In this document: piece after piece, positions 34,863 through 47,200 of the stretch
Numbering within the stretch: the first letter of the stretch is position 1
Layout of the letters: the number at the start of each line of letters is the position of its first letter
Assembly: GCF_016920785.2 (NCBI RefSeq)
Contig: NW_024609836.1
Location: 66,381,596 to 66,445,595, forward strand
DNA: 64,000 nucleotides
Origin: Ixodes scapularis
Lineage: Eukaryota > Arthropoda > Arachnida > Ixodida > Ixodidae
Direction: 5' to 3'
Program-made: the position numbers and the translations under genes
Notes under the pieces: generated by a model
What the model saw: only the letters and a program-made list of their open reading frames with translations
Told to the model about the DNA's origin: nothing
The model's database searches: none

Positions 34863-36231
34863 ACTTTAATTTTTATTTTTGGTTACGTCGGACGTAACTC
34901 GAATGCTTGACAGTTACGTTGGGCATAACTAATTTTTATTTCGGGTTCCGTTGGACATAACGTTAGACACTGCACTACACTTAAGCAAAATAGGGGCTGC
35001 TGGTTCATCATATAAACCAACCATTTGTGTTTAATTAAAACGCATCACTGGCATTAAAAATACTGCTATCTTATAGGAATGTAGCGCTTCAGATAATTTT
35101 GTTAATTTTTACTATTAGTCCCTGCCCCACCAGATACAACATCTGGCCTAAAGCAGTGTTCCGGATCTCCTTCCAAGACCTCAGGCGGGTCGTCATTCAA
35201 TCCAGGAGTCGGCGGCGTCTCATGGGCGTGTTGCTGGTGCTTCTTACTGGATGGCGCTACAGAGGAAAAAGTGGTCGTGCTTGGGAAAGGCAAGTATGGC
35301 CGCCGCAAGTATACATATTGTTTTTACCTTTGCTCAAATCCACTTTTAAGAAATGCACAGTTCGCATGTGTGCATCTCTCAATGCTTCTACAGTAGGCTA
35401 TTATTATTTGGAGTGCTCCAACTCTGTCAGCGTTTGTTTCTCTAGATCCTGCAGATGGGATGCAACACTAAACCACATATGCTCTCGCAACAAAAGGTGC
35501 TGTGCTGAAGCACTGTGGAATCTACTCTAGCTTTATAATACAGCACAAAATAGTTGACGCCAAGTATAGCTACTTTTGTGACTCCGTTCTACCAAACGCT
35601 CCGCCGAAACAAACTTGCCACTTTATAGGGAGTGCAAAAGAACCTCGCGTGCCTAACCTGGAGAAGGTCATTTTTTTTCATAGGTCAATTTTTTCTTAAA
35701 CCAATTCCTTCAGCCTCCTTGAAATGTTAACATCATGTGACACAGGGAAGAACAGTAAACCCCTTAATGTTGGCGAAACTTTAATTTTCGGAGCCTTTAA
35801 TTTTGCGGAATTCAGTGGCTGCGATTATGTCCTCTGTGACCGATTCGAGAAGAAATAGGGGCCACGAAGATAAGGGTTTTACTGTACATCGTAGGAACGA
35901 GGAAGTCACTTTTGTTTGTATGCCAGAGTAAAACCAACAACAACAATCATGGTGTCGACACTTTGTGAGCCTATCTGTGTCTGTTGAATGTTATCAATTT
36001 TAATTTAGTGTGTTAAACATTGTTGCCTGTAGATTGTGGGATGTCGTCTTCAACACGAGCAGTGGTTTTCCTCTGAGCAGGCAGCATGGACGCATGCCGC
36101 AGCACAACATAGTTCATTTGCAGGTGGTACCGCAGTTTGAAGGATGGTTCGCACAATATGGGGGAATCACAATGCAATGTTCTACCTCGGGTGTAGACAA
36201 GATTCGCTCATTCTAATTTCTTCTTTCTTTC
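34863..36231. other. Unrecognised sequence with weak exon candidates
   Basis: The minus-strand frame 35,102-35,308 is Pro/Ser/acidic-rich (HETPPTPGLNDDPPEVLEGD) and could be a linker exon. The plus-strand frame 35,340-35,530 is cysteine-rich (CSRNKRCCAE). Neither has paired splice sites that I trust. No gene is called. Confidence 0.3.
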
Positions 36232-36582
36232 TAATTTCTTAATTAATAAATAAATGGCACTTACCTCCGCAATTCGATGCGAGCATCGCGAAATTTTACT
36301 ATTGATTAGAAATGCCTTATTATTATCTGTGCGATGTAGCAGAGTACTTAAGGGATAGAGAAAATTGAACCGTATTCTAGAATGCCGGGATATTTTCTCA
36401 AGACAATTTTTAGGAATTACTCCTTCAAAAAAAAAAAAAGAAACGATGGGTAATGTTTTTGTTATTTTATTGAAATAATGTACAAAAAAGCCCTCAAAAA
36501 ATCGATCGTCCTGTTAAGTGCCGTGAAGCCAGCTTGTGCTTGGAATAGGTGAATGACTCTTGAAGCGCGGACACATGCGGGA

Positions 36583-37133
36583 TTAATTCAGTTCATTCAG
36601 AGCTTGCTGAAACGCATCTTCGACGAAAGGTGTTATTCCTTGTACCCAAAGTACTCTGACGAGTCCCGAAAGGATTAAACCCAATACGCCCGCAACTGCG
36701 GCCACGATATCTCCACCGCCGATCATTCCGATGTACAAGCCTTCTAGTACCACCGGAACCACATTCTTGATTCTATATTCTGTGCCTGAATCTGTCTTTG
36801 TTGTCACGAGCTCTCCCTCGAACCTGACAAGGGGAGCGTGAGAGATGATGGTGCCATTGTGTCCCGAACAAAGACTCCAGGGTATGTGCATCCGCAGTGG
36901 GTACCTGGAACGCACGCTGAACACGGTGACTGTGTCCTTTCCGTGGCAAAACGTCTTGTAGGGTATGTCTTGCTCGAGGCGGTCAAGGCCATATAGAGTT
37001 CCCTCTTCTAAGAAGATGGCGCGAGGCAGTATTTCTAGTTTTGTCTGGTTGGCCACGTGCTCCTGGGGGAGATTTCGGATTAGCTTGTCTAGCTTGTCTT
37101 CCAGCTGAGCCTTGTCGGGGACGTCGCAATGCT
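36583..37133 (-). CDS. Secreted-protein gene copy C, terminal exon (intact)
   Basis: Acceptor TTTCTTACCTGCAG, phase 1 entry, 182 codons, TAA. Joined to the 73 nt signal-peptide coding exon (38,643-38,715) it gives 207 aa. In order: CDVPDKAQLEDKLDKLIRN; NQT sequon; ILPRAIFLEEGTLYGLDRL; TFCHGKDTVTVFSVRSRYPL; WSLCSGHNGT with a second sequon; LVRFEGELVTTKTDSGTEY; NVVPVVLEGLYIGM; hydrophobic GGGDIVAAVAGVLGLILSGL; amphipathic end FVEDAFQQALNELN. There are three cysteines in this exon. It is probably secreted, for example in saliva or haemolymph. Size and the C-terminal helix pattern suggest a TULIP/Der p 7-like fold; this is inference from shape, not from a search. Confidence 0.7.
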
Positions 37134-37979
37134 CTGCAGGTAAGAAACACAACGGCCTTGCGACATAAGCCCCTCTCCAAAACTATTTTCTCAAATATCT
37201 GGTGCGTCTGCTTCACCGCAAAGCACTTGAGAGAAGCAATCGCTGCAAACGCACTGACTGGGGAGTCTGAAATTATAACTAGACATGGAAAAATATATCT
37301 GTGCCGTGGCTTTAAGCATGGTGAAATACCATGCCTAGTGTCGCAACTGACACTATTTTTAGGTCTAAACACAATTTAAGCGATGGCATTCGCCCCAATC
37401 CTTCCGTATATTGCAGTGATTATCTCTCAGGCTATGATTATAGTGCAAATAAATGCAAAGGTACAATGGACATGGACAATAATGACTCTAATAATCCCCG
37501 GACAAGGAGAACAAGGTGGTCAAAGGACGAACACCAATCTCCAAACACAGCTATGTGACTGATGGCGGATTTTTTCGGTCGCGCACCGGTCACCTAGCTA
37601 TCTTGCGGAGATTTATGCTTGTCCAATTTGGGGAGGGGGGGGGGGGGGGTCCCCCTTCTTCTTCTTCTAAAGGGATTATTTGCGTCGTCCCTCAGGTGCT
37701 CATTCACACGAGTGACAATTTCCGGGGATTTCTTCCCAACATGCGCCCAACGCGACGATAATGTCAGGTTTTTGCGATGCGGCGTCTTGGCGTCAGCAAC
37801 GGGGCTAAAGGAGCGGCTCATGCTCATGCGGCGAAAACAACTCTGGTTTGGTGTTGGGTCAGTTTCTTAAAAACAAAATATTCATATGAAGAGCTCGCTA
37901 CATTCCATTGCGGAGGCGTCAAGTGTGGAATCCGCTAAACTGGTCTGCAAACATCCCCCCCCCCCCCCCCCCCCCCCAG

Positions 37980-38071
37980 GGCACTTTGTCGACATTAACG
38001 ATGATCAGAAAATTGCACCCGCTGTCTACGCCATGCACATCCCCGCACGGATTTCTCCCCCGAGGCATTAA
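37980..38071 (+). other. Candidate plus-strand exon in copy C intron
   Basis: A poly-C tract followed by AG (37,956-37,979) precedes a frame reading HFVDINDDQKIAPAVYAM and ending ISPPRH and TAA. Entry phase would be 1. In copy B the same frame has a stop after INND. It may be a decayed exon of a nested opposite-strand gene; weak evidence. Confidence 0.25.
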
Positions 38072-38250
38072 GCCTGGGAAAATATCATGCTTAGAGTCGC
38101 AACTTACACTAAGCACTTTACCGGCAAATAGACGCTCCAGGCGGTTTCGTGTGTAGCGCAGTCCCACTACTTTAGCATTCGGACTTCATGGGACTTGTAA
38201 ACAACCGCTCCTCCTAATCACTATCTCTTGCAATTTTGTTTTAATTCCAG

Positions 38251-38372
38251 ATATGATTCTCTACGAAACTCAAAACGAATGCGTCAATTGCGTCAATTTG
38301 GCCGCTCTGCCATCCACGTGTGAGCTGACAGCAGATGCTTATCTAAGATATTACCAATGTAACCACCTCTGA
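38251..38372 (+). other. Candidate plus-strand terminal exon, Cys-rich
   Basis: Acceptor TTGTTTTAATTCCAG, phase 1 entry (AT completing a codon), then MILYETQNECVNCVNLAAL and STCELTADAYLRYYQCNHL, stop TGA at 38,370. Four cysteines in 40 residues look protein-like, as in C-termini of small tick salivary proteins. Copy B has a TAA after MILY and a 10 bp length difference, so it is dead there. The phase matches the donor of the 204 bp array exon. Antisense to the copy C secreted gene, inside its intron. Confidence 0.3.
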
Positions 38373-38642
38373 TAGAATTACGTTATTTTTCCTTTTTTTT
38401 TCTTTCAAAATCTAATACGATCGAGACGACGGATGACTCGTTTATATATATACATATATATATATATCTTTCAATGTGCCGTAGTAAGAACAGAAATCAG
38501 ATATAGACAACTATATTAGATGTCAATAGGAAACATATTCTGCATTTAAATTTTTTGTTCTCTATAAAGCAAATGGTAACTCTTACGTATTTAAATGTGT
38601 GATAATAGGAGAAATGCCTGGAGGTATAAGATATAGATGTAC

Positions 38643-38732
38643 CTGGTTTCGAAAAATCCTCCGTCAAAACCAGGTTGAAACAAAGTAGGGTCAGGAAAGT
38701 CGCAAGGAATGCCATTGCTGTTCACAACTTTG
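38643..38732 (-). CDS. Secreted-protein gene copy C, signal-peptide exon
   Basis: ATG at 38,713-38,715, MAFLATFLTLLCFNLVLT then EDFSKP, ending with one base of the next codon and a GTACAT donor. The junction codon with the terminal exon is G+AG (Glu). A candidate acceptor lies just 5' of 38,732, and a TATAAAT is present at 38,819-38,825 on the minus strand; either could define the 5' end. The mature protein would start near Glu/Asp after Thr18. Confidence 0.7.
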
Positions 38733-38858
38733 CTGTAACAAATAGCATGATAGTAACATATTTTACACTCATTCCTCACGATCCTTGTTCAGAGTTGCAC
38801 ATCAAGCGTTCATAATAAATTTATAATTTTAAAGAACCAACTAGCTCTCTTCAGTATT

Positions 38859-39730
38859 CTACCGAGTGACCCAAATAAAGGCTAGGCTTTTTAAATCGAC
38901 CGCCAAATTCGGTTTCTTAAGATATCGCGCAAAGAGTTTGTGCAGCGTTGACCACAGATGGCGCATTTTATTTGTAAAATTTGCAAAGAGCGAGCTTACC
39001 TGAGGAAAAAGTAAAGAAAAAAAAAGGCTTACGCAGGGAAGCCACCGGTCTTCAAACAATACGGCGCCGTTTACCACGGGAAAAAAAAAGATAGCGCAAG
39101 CGGTCGCGACGCCAACTGCCGCCAACGAACGAGCAGACGGCGCGGAGAGCCGGCGTCTTTAGCAGACGATCTTTTCATCTCAAAAGCGGCGCGAGGTTTT
39201 TACATATCAGTTGTCAATGCATTATTTTATGATCCGTACTAATAAAACACATTGAATTGACAAGTAATCGCTTAAAAATGGTTTCTCCGGTTACATTAAC
39301 TGTTTTTTTCGCGGTACTTACGTCGTCTGCCTTACAGCTCCTTGTTGTTACCGCGCCTGTTTTTGTTTCTGCGACTGCTGCCACCTACGGAACGCGCGCC
39401 GCTTTTGAGTCGAAAAGATCGTTTGCTAAAGACGCCGGCTCTCGGCGCCGTGTGCTCGTTACTTGGCGTCGCGACCGCTTGCGCCATCTCTTGTCTCCTG
39501 TACGAAACGTTGCCGTTCTCTTTGAACACCGGTGGCCTCGCTGTGTTTCCATAGGAGCTAAGCCTTTTTCTTTCTTTACTTTTTTCTCAGGTAAGTTCAC
39601 TCATTACAAATTTTACAAAAAAAAAGCGTCATCTGTGGGCAGCGCTGCACGAAATCGTAGCGCGATAGGTTAAGAAACCGAATTTTGCGGTAAATTTAAA
39701 GAGCCTGGCCGCTCCTTGGGACCCCGGTAG
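38859..39730. mobile_element. Foldback/long-TIR element, copy C
   Basis: Third member of the orthologous foldback set, with CTACCGAG and CCCGGTAG tips. The 138-codon ORF at 39,257 is a translation of the arm and not a gene. Confidence 0.75.
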
Positions 39731-40867
39731 TATATTCAATGAAGCTGCAGATATATTAATATTTATTTGACGACGTTCTTTGACTCGGACGTTCAGACAT
39801 AATTATCAAAGTGGCGATGTGGGCGACATGGTTCATAGTCACAAAAGGGGATAAACAGCGTAGCAAGAAGGAATCAATTAAGAAATATATTAGACATAGT
39901 AAAATGTCAGAGAGGAAGCAGGAATTGGTTGGCGAAGCTACCTGACGATGCTCCTTTCCCCTTAAAAGCGACTGCTTAAAGGCAGTCGTAGCAGCAATAT
40001 TGAAATTATACATAGATCAAAATATACATACATATACATCACGCACCTGAATATACTAGAAGGAAGACATATAATAAGGAACTAAATAATATACGAGCGG
40101 ACACTATACTAAACATGTAAACATGAATGAATGTTAAGTTGACTCAGGGCTTGTTTTATTTTGCTCTCTATTCTTTCTATCTGTTCTTGTGTGCTGATAA
40201 CTTCTTTAAATATCAATAATTGTTTTCAATTTACAAATGAAATATTCGCATGCCTCTAAAATGTACACAAGTTGCATCCACTGAGTCCTGCTTAACATAA
40301 ACACCAAATAGCAAATTTCTTACCAATATTTAGTATAATGCGGTACAATTGATGAATTCAACTTCTGAATAATATTGATTACGATCGATATTGCTTCCCC
40401 GAATAATTAAATTTAAACCAAACGAAATTAAAAGTACGAAGAAAACAGGGGGAGGGGAGGGGGGATGATACTTACTGGTGTTTTCTGCTAAACCAAAACT
40501 AAAAGCACTTTTTAGGGAGAATATCAACGAAACTCTCTGCCTCAGCTTATACACTGATTATATTTAAGCGTCTTTACTCCATACATAAGCGCACATACGA
40601 TTAAATCCCCAGTTAAGAAGACACATTGAGCCGTTTATCACATGGTAATAGAAATCACCAGAGTCAAGAAGTGTGAAATCGCCCTTTTTTATATCTTATG
40701 CATAGAAATACACGACTATACTAATCCATCATATTACTTTAATAAATAAAGGCGACTAATCGGGTGAAAACGTGTAAACAATGACCTGTCCTAGTTTAGT
40801 TTAAATATCAAGACAGAATCATGTATACCCACTGGAAGGATAAAACAGTCTAAAGAGTACGCCTTAC
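39731..40867. other. Non-genic sequence shared by duplicates
   Basis: Equivalent to 9,102-10,010 and 25,657-26,788. AT-rich, no coding signature. A G-rich tract near 40,449-40,464 replaces the poly-G run of copy A. Confidence 0.5.
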
Positions 40868-41182
40868 CTGGATAGAAATATTCCTAGAGCATCCGGAGCT
40901 TCGAAGAGGTATGATCTGATGCGACCAAGGTCGAGAGATGAAGCTATAGACAGCCCACACATTATAAACGGGTTTCACGCGCCGTAAATATTGCCATTTG
41001 CCACTACACAAACCGGGAGTGCCCTTGAAGCTATTTCCCGTCACCCGCCAATGACTGCTTACGTTTCTAAACACTCTCCTCTTCGCACGTGCATGTGTCT
41101 CCTCGCCCTTTTCCTGCGTGTCGGCATCGAACCTTGCGGCTTGAAACAGACACGATAAGTAACCTAGTGCCTTTCTGACCAT
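40868..41182 (-). other. Candidate upstream exon of copy C gene
   Basis: The longest version (110 codons open) of the conserved upstream frame. It includes FRNVSSHWRVTGNSFKGTPG and KPVYNVWAVYSFISRPW, and ends TTTCTATCCAG followed by GTAAGGC. Donor phase would be 0, so it cannot join the terminal exon directly in frame. It could be a 5' UTR exon joined upstream of the ATG exon. Confidence 0.3.
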
Positions 41183-41307
41183 TCCGCAGCGTGTTAGTAA
41201 CGTACGTGGCGTGCAACTTACTCATTATATGCTAGTTAGTGGGCATTTGAGAGATAGCTTTCCTGGGCGTGCTCCGGCGCATTAAAATTACAATTCACCA
41301 GTGTGTA

Positions 41308-42119
41308 CACTCTAAAAAAAAGGGAGCAGTACTTCCTCCCTTAAAGGAGGAACTCGCGTGTATCATGTATTGCTTTACAAAGGGAGGAAATTTCCTCCTA
41401 CGAAACGGAAGGAAATTCCCCCCCCCCCCCCGCCCCCTGGGAAGGGAGGAAAGTTGCCACCTATTTTTGATCGTGGAGAAAACGTTCATCCCCTAAGAAG
41501 GTAGGAAAATCGCCACCTTTTTCCGCCCAATGCACGAAACTTTCTCTCCTCGTGTAATTGATATAGCTTCCACCAGATGGCGCTCAAAACAGAAAAAAAA
41601 AATGTTGGTGAAGTGCCAATTTGTTTTCCAATGTCCCCTACCCTTGAACGCTACATGGTAAATGCACATACAAAACCGAATACACAGAATACACGAAACA
41701 CAAACAGTACACCCCACAACAGCAACAACGCAGCGACACCGAACCCCCACCCCTCTCCACGTACGCTAAGTTCGCACTCTCTTTATATATGGCAGTCTTA
41801 TTTTTGAATCCGACTTGGCCGGTGACTGCCATCATTTGTTGCCATCATTTGTCGCATAAACACGGAGACGGAGCAAATATTACACGTACTTCACACATTA
41901 TTTCACTTGTCTCTTGGAATAGCCCCCATCTCTTAATTCAACACCCTGATGAGAGCAAATGTAGATCATTAGGCTAATCCACTAAAATTTAATGATTCGT
42001 TTTTTAATAAGTTCGAAGAATCATGTTGGCAATGCAGTGTTCAAATGCAGTACACTGGTGCTGAAATTTGCCACCACGCTATTGCTTGATTGGAGTGTTG
42101 AGTGTCAGTGTAATCTATT
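41308..42119. other. Repeat-like sequence with GGGAGGAAA motifs
   Basis: Starts with runs of GGAGGAAA/TTTCCTCC in alternating orientation and a C-rich tract (41,320-41,510), probably a low-complexity MITE. The remainder to 42,119 has no recognised gene. Confidence 0.35.
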
Positions 42120-42123
42120 TTAA

Positions 42124-43020
42124 AGGGGCCCTCCGGAGCTTTCTGCGATCGTCTGTTTATGTTGTTATATTGCGTAGTAGGTGCAAATTAATATGTATAC
42201 AAAGTTTTAGATTACAAAACCGTTTATTAAGCAGATGGCAGAAGAAATATATCGGGACTATTTTCTCTTGGAAGACGAACCCCCATTCCCTGCCCATCGC
42301 TAAAACTTGACCAATGGAAATACTGCATCTCGCGGTGAATGCGAACGTTATTATTGCAACACTTTTTAAGCTTGTTGTAAATTAGTGTTTGAGAAAAACG
42401 TAAACTATTGTGGTGCGGGAAACATAGTCCGCAATTATCGCTCCAAAACCAGCGAACTATGTTTTCTCCCCGCAAGCTTGTTGCTAGAGGGTGATGCGTC
42501 GGCGCGTCGGCTCGTCTGCTTCCCGGGGCGTCTGCAGGCGTGCGTTTGCGGGACACATTTTCCTTCTTCCCGTGGATCCCGACTCCGAAGCCAGCTTTGC
42601 GATCCTTCCACGCCAACGAGTCAAAATTTGTCTTGTCATCTGTGGAATGCGACTGCGTATTGCAGTAGCAGCGCGACGGTGCGGTGCGACGAACGACGTC
42701 TGCCGAGCACAAAGTCCAGGTTCCATGACGACGGTCCGGGCGTGTTCGCGAGATTCCTCCGCGGGTCGGCGGTCGGCCGCGTTGGTGACGCGCAGTGGCG
42801 CCGGAATCCTTCGCTTGCTATTGGCTGACGCGTAAAGAGATGCCCCTTCCTTTTTCCGGGGTCATCTCAGAAAGGGGGGCGTGCCGGGGACTTCGATAGC
42901 AATTCTAGTAGGGAAATCCGCCGCGCATGACCGTAATTTTATGATTTTTAGGATCCTTAGGGCCTGCAGATTGAGTTACCGCCATAAATAGACCATCGCA
43001 GAACGCTCCGGAGGGCCCCT
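42124..43020. mobile_element. TTAA-flanked DNA element (piggyBac/Kolobok-type)
   Basis: Inverted tips AGGGGCCCTCCGGAGC of about 35 bp with few mismatches, flanked by TTAA at 42,120-42,123 and 43,021-43,024. The 897 bp body contains a CpG-rich core (about 42,480-42,840) with overlapping ORFs on both strands, none recognisable. TTAA targets point to piggyBac or Kolobok; no transposase is present. Confidence 0.7.
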
Positions 43021-43024
43021 TTAA

Positions 43025-44216
43025 GTTTCGGTGGGGGAATAATTAATTTTAATTGTTACACAAGAATTTCAATGAATGTTTTAACCAAAAAATATTACTG
43101 GTTTTAACAAGACTCGTTGCAAGAGCAGAGGACATATCTTGGGTCATGCTTTGTCACCCGTAATAGAGAAATTTAATATTGTTTTAATTTTCTAACCTGG
43201 AGCGTTTTATGAAAAGTAAGTGCCTGGAGCGATAAGGACCCACGAACCATGACTTTCGTATCGCAACCGCTTGAAAACATCACGTTGCCCAAATCAGAAA
43301 GTTAAAAAGCCCCTGTTGAGAGCTTTAGATCGTTGAGTCATTTCCGCAACTCTATAAGCAATCCGTTATGGGTATGGCCTCTATACCGTAGCGGAGCCGT
43401 GTTTTCATGTTTTAGAGAACGTTTGCAACCCGTTGCAGAATATATCGTTACGATAGCTAACGCAATTCAACTATTTCGGACACTAAAGCTAAAATAAAAG
43501 GTTGTACAGCAATTGTTAGTAATCTTCAATTCATGTCGCTATCTAAATAGAATGTTAATAGTAAGCTTATGTTCATCCTTGCTTCTTTTAAAAGTACGTC
43601 CAGTACATTTGCGACGAGTAGACTTGAGATCCACGTTGTTGACGCCGGGTCGCTTGGTCGTGAACTACAGCCGGCCAGCGCTCGTTTCGCGACACGAGAG
43701 AAACCGCACGATAAGGGACTAAGTGGGCCGCATAAAAGGAAACAAAAGTGCGACGGAAATATTTGTTCACTTTACTTTTTTTGTTGTTGTTACGAGTGCC
43801 TTATTTGATATGTAGCACACAGTAGCAGGAGATGCCGCACAAACTAAAAAACCGACTGTGAAACGTCCGCTGTAGTGAATCATCCGTTCCTTCAAGACCA
43901 CGGACCCGGCCTCCCTCCCCCCCTTCGCCCCGCAACCAGAATGGAATGTCTGTACTACCCTTTCTTCCAAGTGGACTCTTCCCGAATGAATAATTGACCT
44001 TGTCTCCCGGATTTGTTGCTTCGTTCCTTCGCCGAATCGTTATATCAGTGTCTTTTCTTGTGCGGGGCTCAGGTAGTAAAAAGAAAAATCGCGTCTTCCC
44101 GCAAGCCGGTCGTGGTCCCGATGTTGACGGACAACAGCGTGTGTCGGACGAAGTCGCTCGCCACAACGCAACGCTCGTTCCTATCGACTGGATATGCTGT
44201 TCTCTTTTACACAGAA
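43025..44216. other. Unrecognised sequence before the satellite
   Basis: Only short overlapping ORFs, including 146 codons on the minus strand at 43,801-44,241 without motifs and running into the satellite. It may be part of a retroelement whose 3' end founded the satellite, since the first monomer carries AATAAA immediately at the junction; this is speculation. Confidence 0.35.
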
Positions 44217-47200
44217 CTGAAATAAACGCCGCACGGATCACCTTTCGCTGTATGGTACGTACGCTTTATTTCAAGAGTTTATGTTTCTCGCGGATGTGAC
44301 GGGGCTGAAATAAACGCCGCACGGATCACCTTTCGCTGTATGGTACGTACGCTTTATTTCAAGAGTATATGTTTCTCGCGGATGTGACGGGGCTGAAATA
44401 AACGCCGCACGGATCACCTTTCGCTGTATGGTACGTACGCTTTATTTCAAGAGTTTATGTTTCTCGCGGATGTGACGGGGCTGAAATAAACGCCGCACGG
44501 ATCACCTTTCGCTGTATGGTACGTACGCTTTATTTCAAGAGTATATGTTTCTCGCGGATGTGACGGGGCTGAAATAAACGCCGCACGGATCACCTTTCGC
44601 TGTATGGTACGTACGCTTTATTTCAAAAGTATATGTTTCTCGCGGATGTGACGGGGCTGAAATAAACGCCGCACGGATCACCTTTCGCTGTATGGTACGT
44701 ACGCTTTATTTCAAGAGTATATGTTTCTCGCGGATGTGACGGGGCTGAAATAAACGCCGCACGGATCACCTTTCGCTGTATGGTACGTACGCTTTATTTC
44801 AAGAGTATATGTTTCTCGCGGATGTGACGGGGCTGAAATAAACGCCGCACGGATCACCTTTCGCTGTATGGTACGTACGCTTTATTTCAAGAGTTTATGT
44901 TTCTCGCGGATGTGACGGGGCTGAAATAAACGCCGCACGGATCACCTTTCGCTGTATGGTACGTACGCTTTATTTCAAGAGTTTATGTTTCTCGCGGATG
45001 TGACGGGGCTGAAATAAACGCCGCACGGATCACCTTTCGCTGTATGGTACGTACGCTTTATTTCAAGAGTATATGTTTCTCGCGGATGTGACGGGGCTGA
45101 AATAAACGCCGCACGGATCACCTTTCGCTGTATGGTACGTACGCTTTATTTCAAGAGTTTATGTTTCTCGCGGATGTGACGGGGCTGAAATAAACGCCGC
45201 ACGGATCACCTTTCGCTGTATGGTACGTACGCTTTATTTCAAGAGTTTATGTTTCTCGCGGATGTGACGGGGCTGAAATAAACGCCGCACGGATCACCTT
45301 TCGCTGTATGGTACGTACGCTTTATTTCAAGAGTATATGTTTCTCGCGGATGTGACGGGGCTGAAATAAACGCCGCACGGATCACCTTTCGCTGTATGGT
45401 ACGTACGCTTTATTTCAAGAGTTTATGTTTCTCGCGGATGTGACGGGGCTGAAATAAATGCCGCACGGATCACCTTTCGCTGTATGGTACGTACGCTTTA
45501 TTTCAAGAGTTTATGTTTCTCGCGGATGTGACGGGGCTGAAATAAACGCCGCACGGATCACCTTTCGCTGTATGGTACGTACGCTTTATTTCAAGAGTTT
45601 ATGTTTCTCGCGGATGTGACGGGGCTGAAATAAACGCCGCACGGATCACCTTTCGCTGTATGGTACGTACGCTTTATTTCAAGAGTTTATGTTTCTCGCG
45701 GATGTGACGGGGCTGAAATAAACGCCGCACGGATCACCTTTCGCTGTATGGTACGTACGCTTTATTTCAAGAGTATATGTTTCTCGCGGATGTGACGGGG
45801 CAGAAATAAACGCCGCACGGATCACCTTTCGCTGTATGGTACGTACGCTTTATTTCAAGAGTATATGTTTCTCGCGGATGTGACGGGGCTGAAATAAACG
45901 CCGCACGGATCACCTTTCGCTGTATGGTACGTACGCTTTATTTCAAGAGTTTATGTTTCTCGCGGATGTGACGGGGCTGAAATAAACGCCGCACGGATCA
46001 CCTTTCGCTGTATGGTACGTACGCTTTATTTCAAGAGTTTATGTTTCTCGCGGATGTGACGGGGCTGAAATAAACGCCGCACGGATCACCTTTCGCTGTA
46101 TGGTACGTACGCTTTATTTCAAGAGTATATGTTTCTCGCGGATGTGACGGGGCTGAAATAAACGCCGCACGGATCACCTTTCGCTGTATGGTACGTACGC
46201 TTTATTTCAAGAGTTTATGTTTCTCGCGGATGTGACGGGGCTGAAATAAACGCCGCACGGATCACCTTTCGCTGTATGGTACGTACGCTTTATTTCAAGA
46301 GTTTATGTTTCTCGCGGATGTGACGGGGCTGAAATAAACGCCGCACGGATCACCTTTCGCTGTATGGTACGTACGCTTTATTTCAAGAGTTTATGTTTCT
46401 CGCGGATGTGACGGGGCTGAAATAAACGCCGCGCGGATCACCTTTCGCTGTATGGTACGTACGCTTTATTTCAAGAGTATATGTTTCTCGCGGATGTGAC
46501 GGGGCTGAAATAAACGCCGCACGGATCACCTTTCGCTGTATGGTACGTACGCTTTATTTCAAGAGTTTATGTTTCTCGCGGATGTGACGGGGCTGAAATA
46601 AACGCCGCACGGATCACCTTTCGCTGTATGGTACGTACGCTTTATTTCAAGAGTATATGTTTCTCGCGGATGTGACGGGGCTGAAATAAACGCCGCACGG
46701 ATCACCTTTCGCTGTATGGTACGTACGCTTTATTTCAAGAGTTTATGTTTCTCGCGGATGTGACGGGGCTGAAATAAACGCCGCACGGATCACCTTTCGC
46801 TGTATGGTACGTACGCTTTATTTCAAGAGTTTATGTTTCTCGCGGATGTGACGGGGCTGAAATAAACGCCGCACGGATCACCTTTCGCTGTATGGTACGT
46901 ACGCTTTATTTCAAGAGTTTATGTTTCTCGCGGATGTGACGGGGCTGAAATAAACGCCGCACGGATCACCTTTCGCTGTATGGTACGTACGCTTTATTTC
47001 AAGAGTTTATGTTTCTCGCGGATGTGACGGGGCTGAAATAAACGCCGCACGGATCACCTTTCGCTGTATGGTACGTACGCTTTATTTCAAGAGTATATGT
47101 TTCTCGCGGATGTGACGGGGCTGAAATAAACGCCGCACGGATCACCTTTCGCTGTATGGTACGTACGCTTTATTTCAAGAGTATATGTTTCTCGCGGATG

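Larger units (their letters stand above)
36232..41307. repeat. Segmental duplicate, copy C
   Basis: About 5.1 kb, homologous to copy B over its whole length and to copy A on both sides of A's array. It shares with A the last stretch (ending ACAATTC.CCAGTGTG) that B lacks. It contains the only intact version of the secreted-protein gene. Confidence 0.85.

Noticed and set aside
42227..42835. Overlapping ORFs of 114-161 codons on both strands
   Set aside because: All lie within the TTAA-flanked nonautonomous element and its CpG-rich core, with no recognisable motif.
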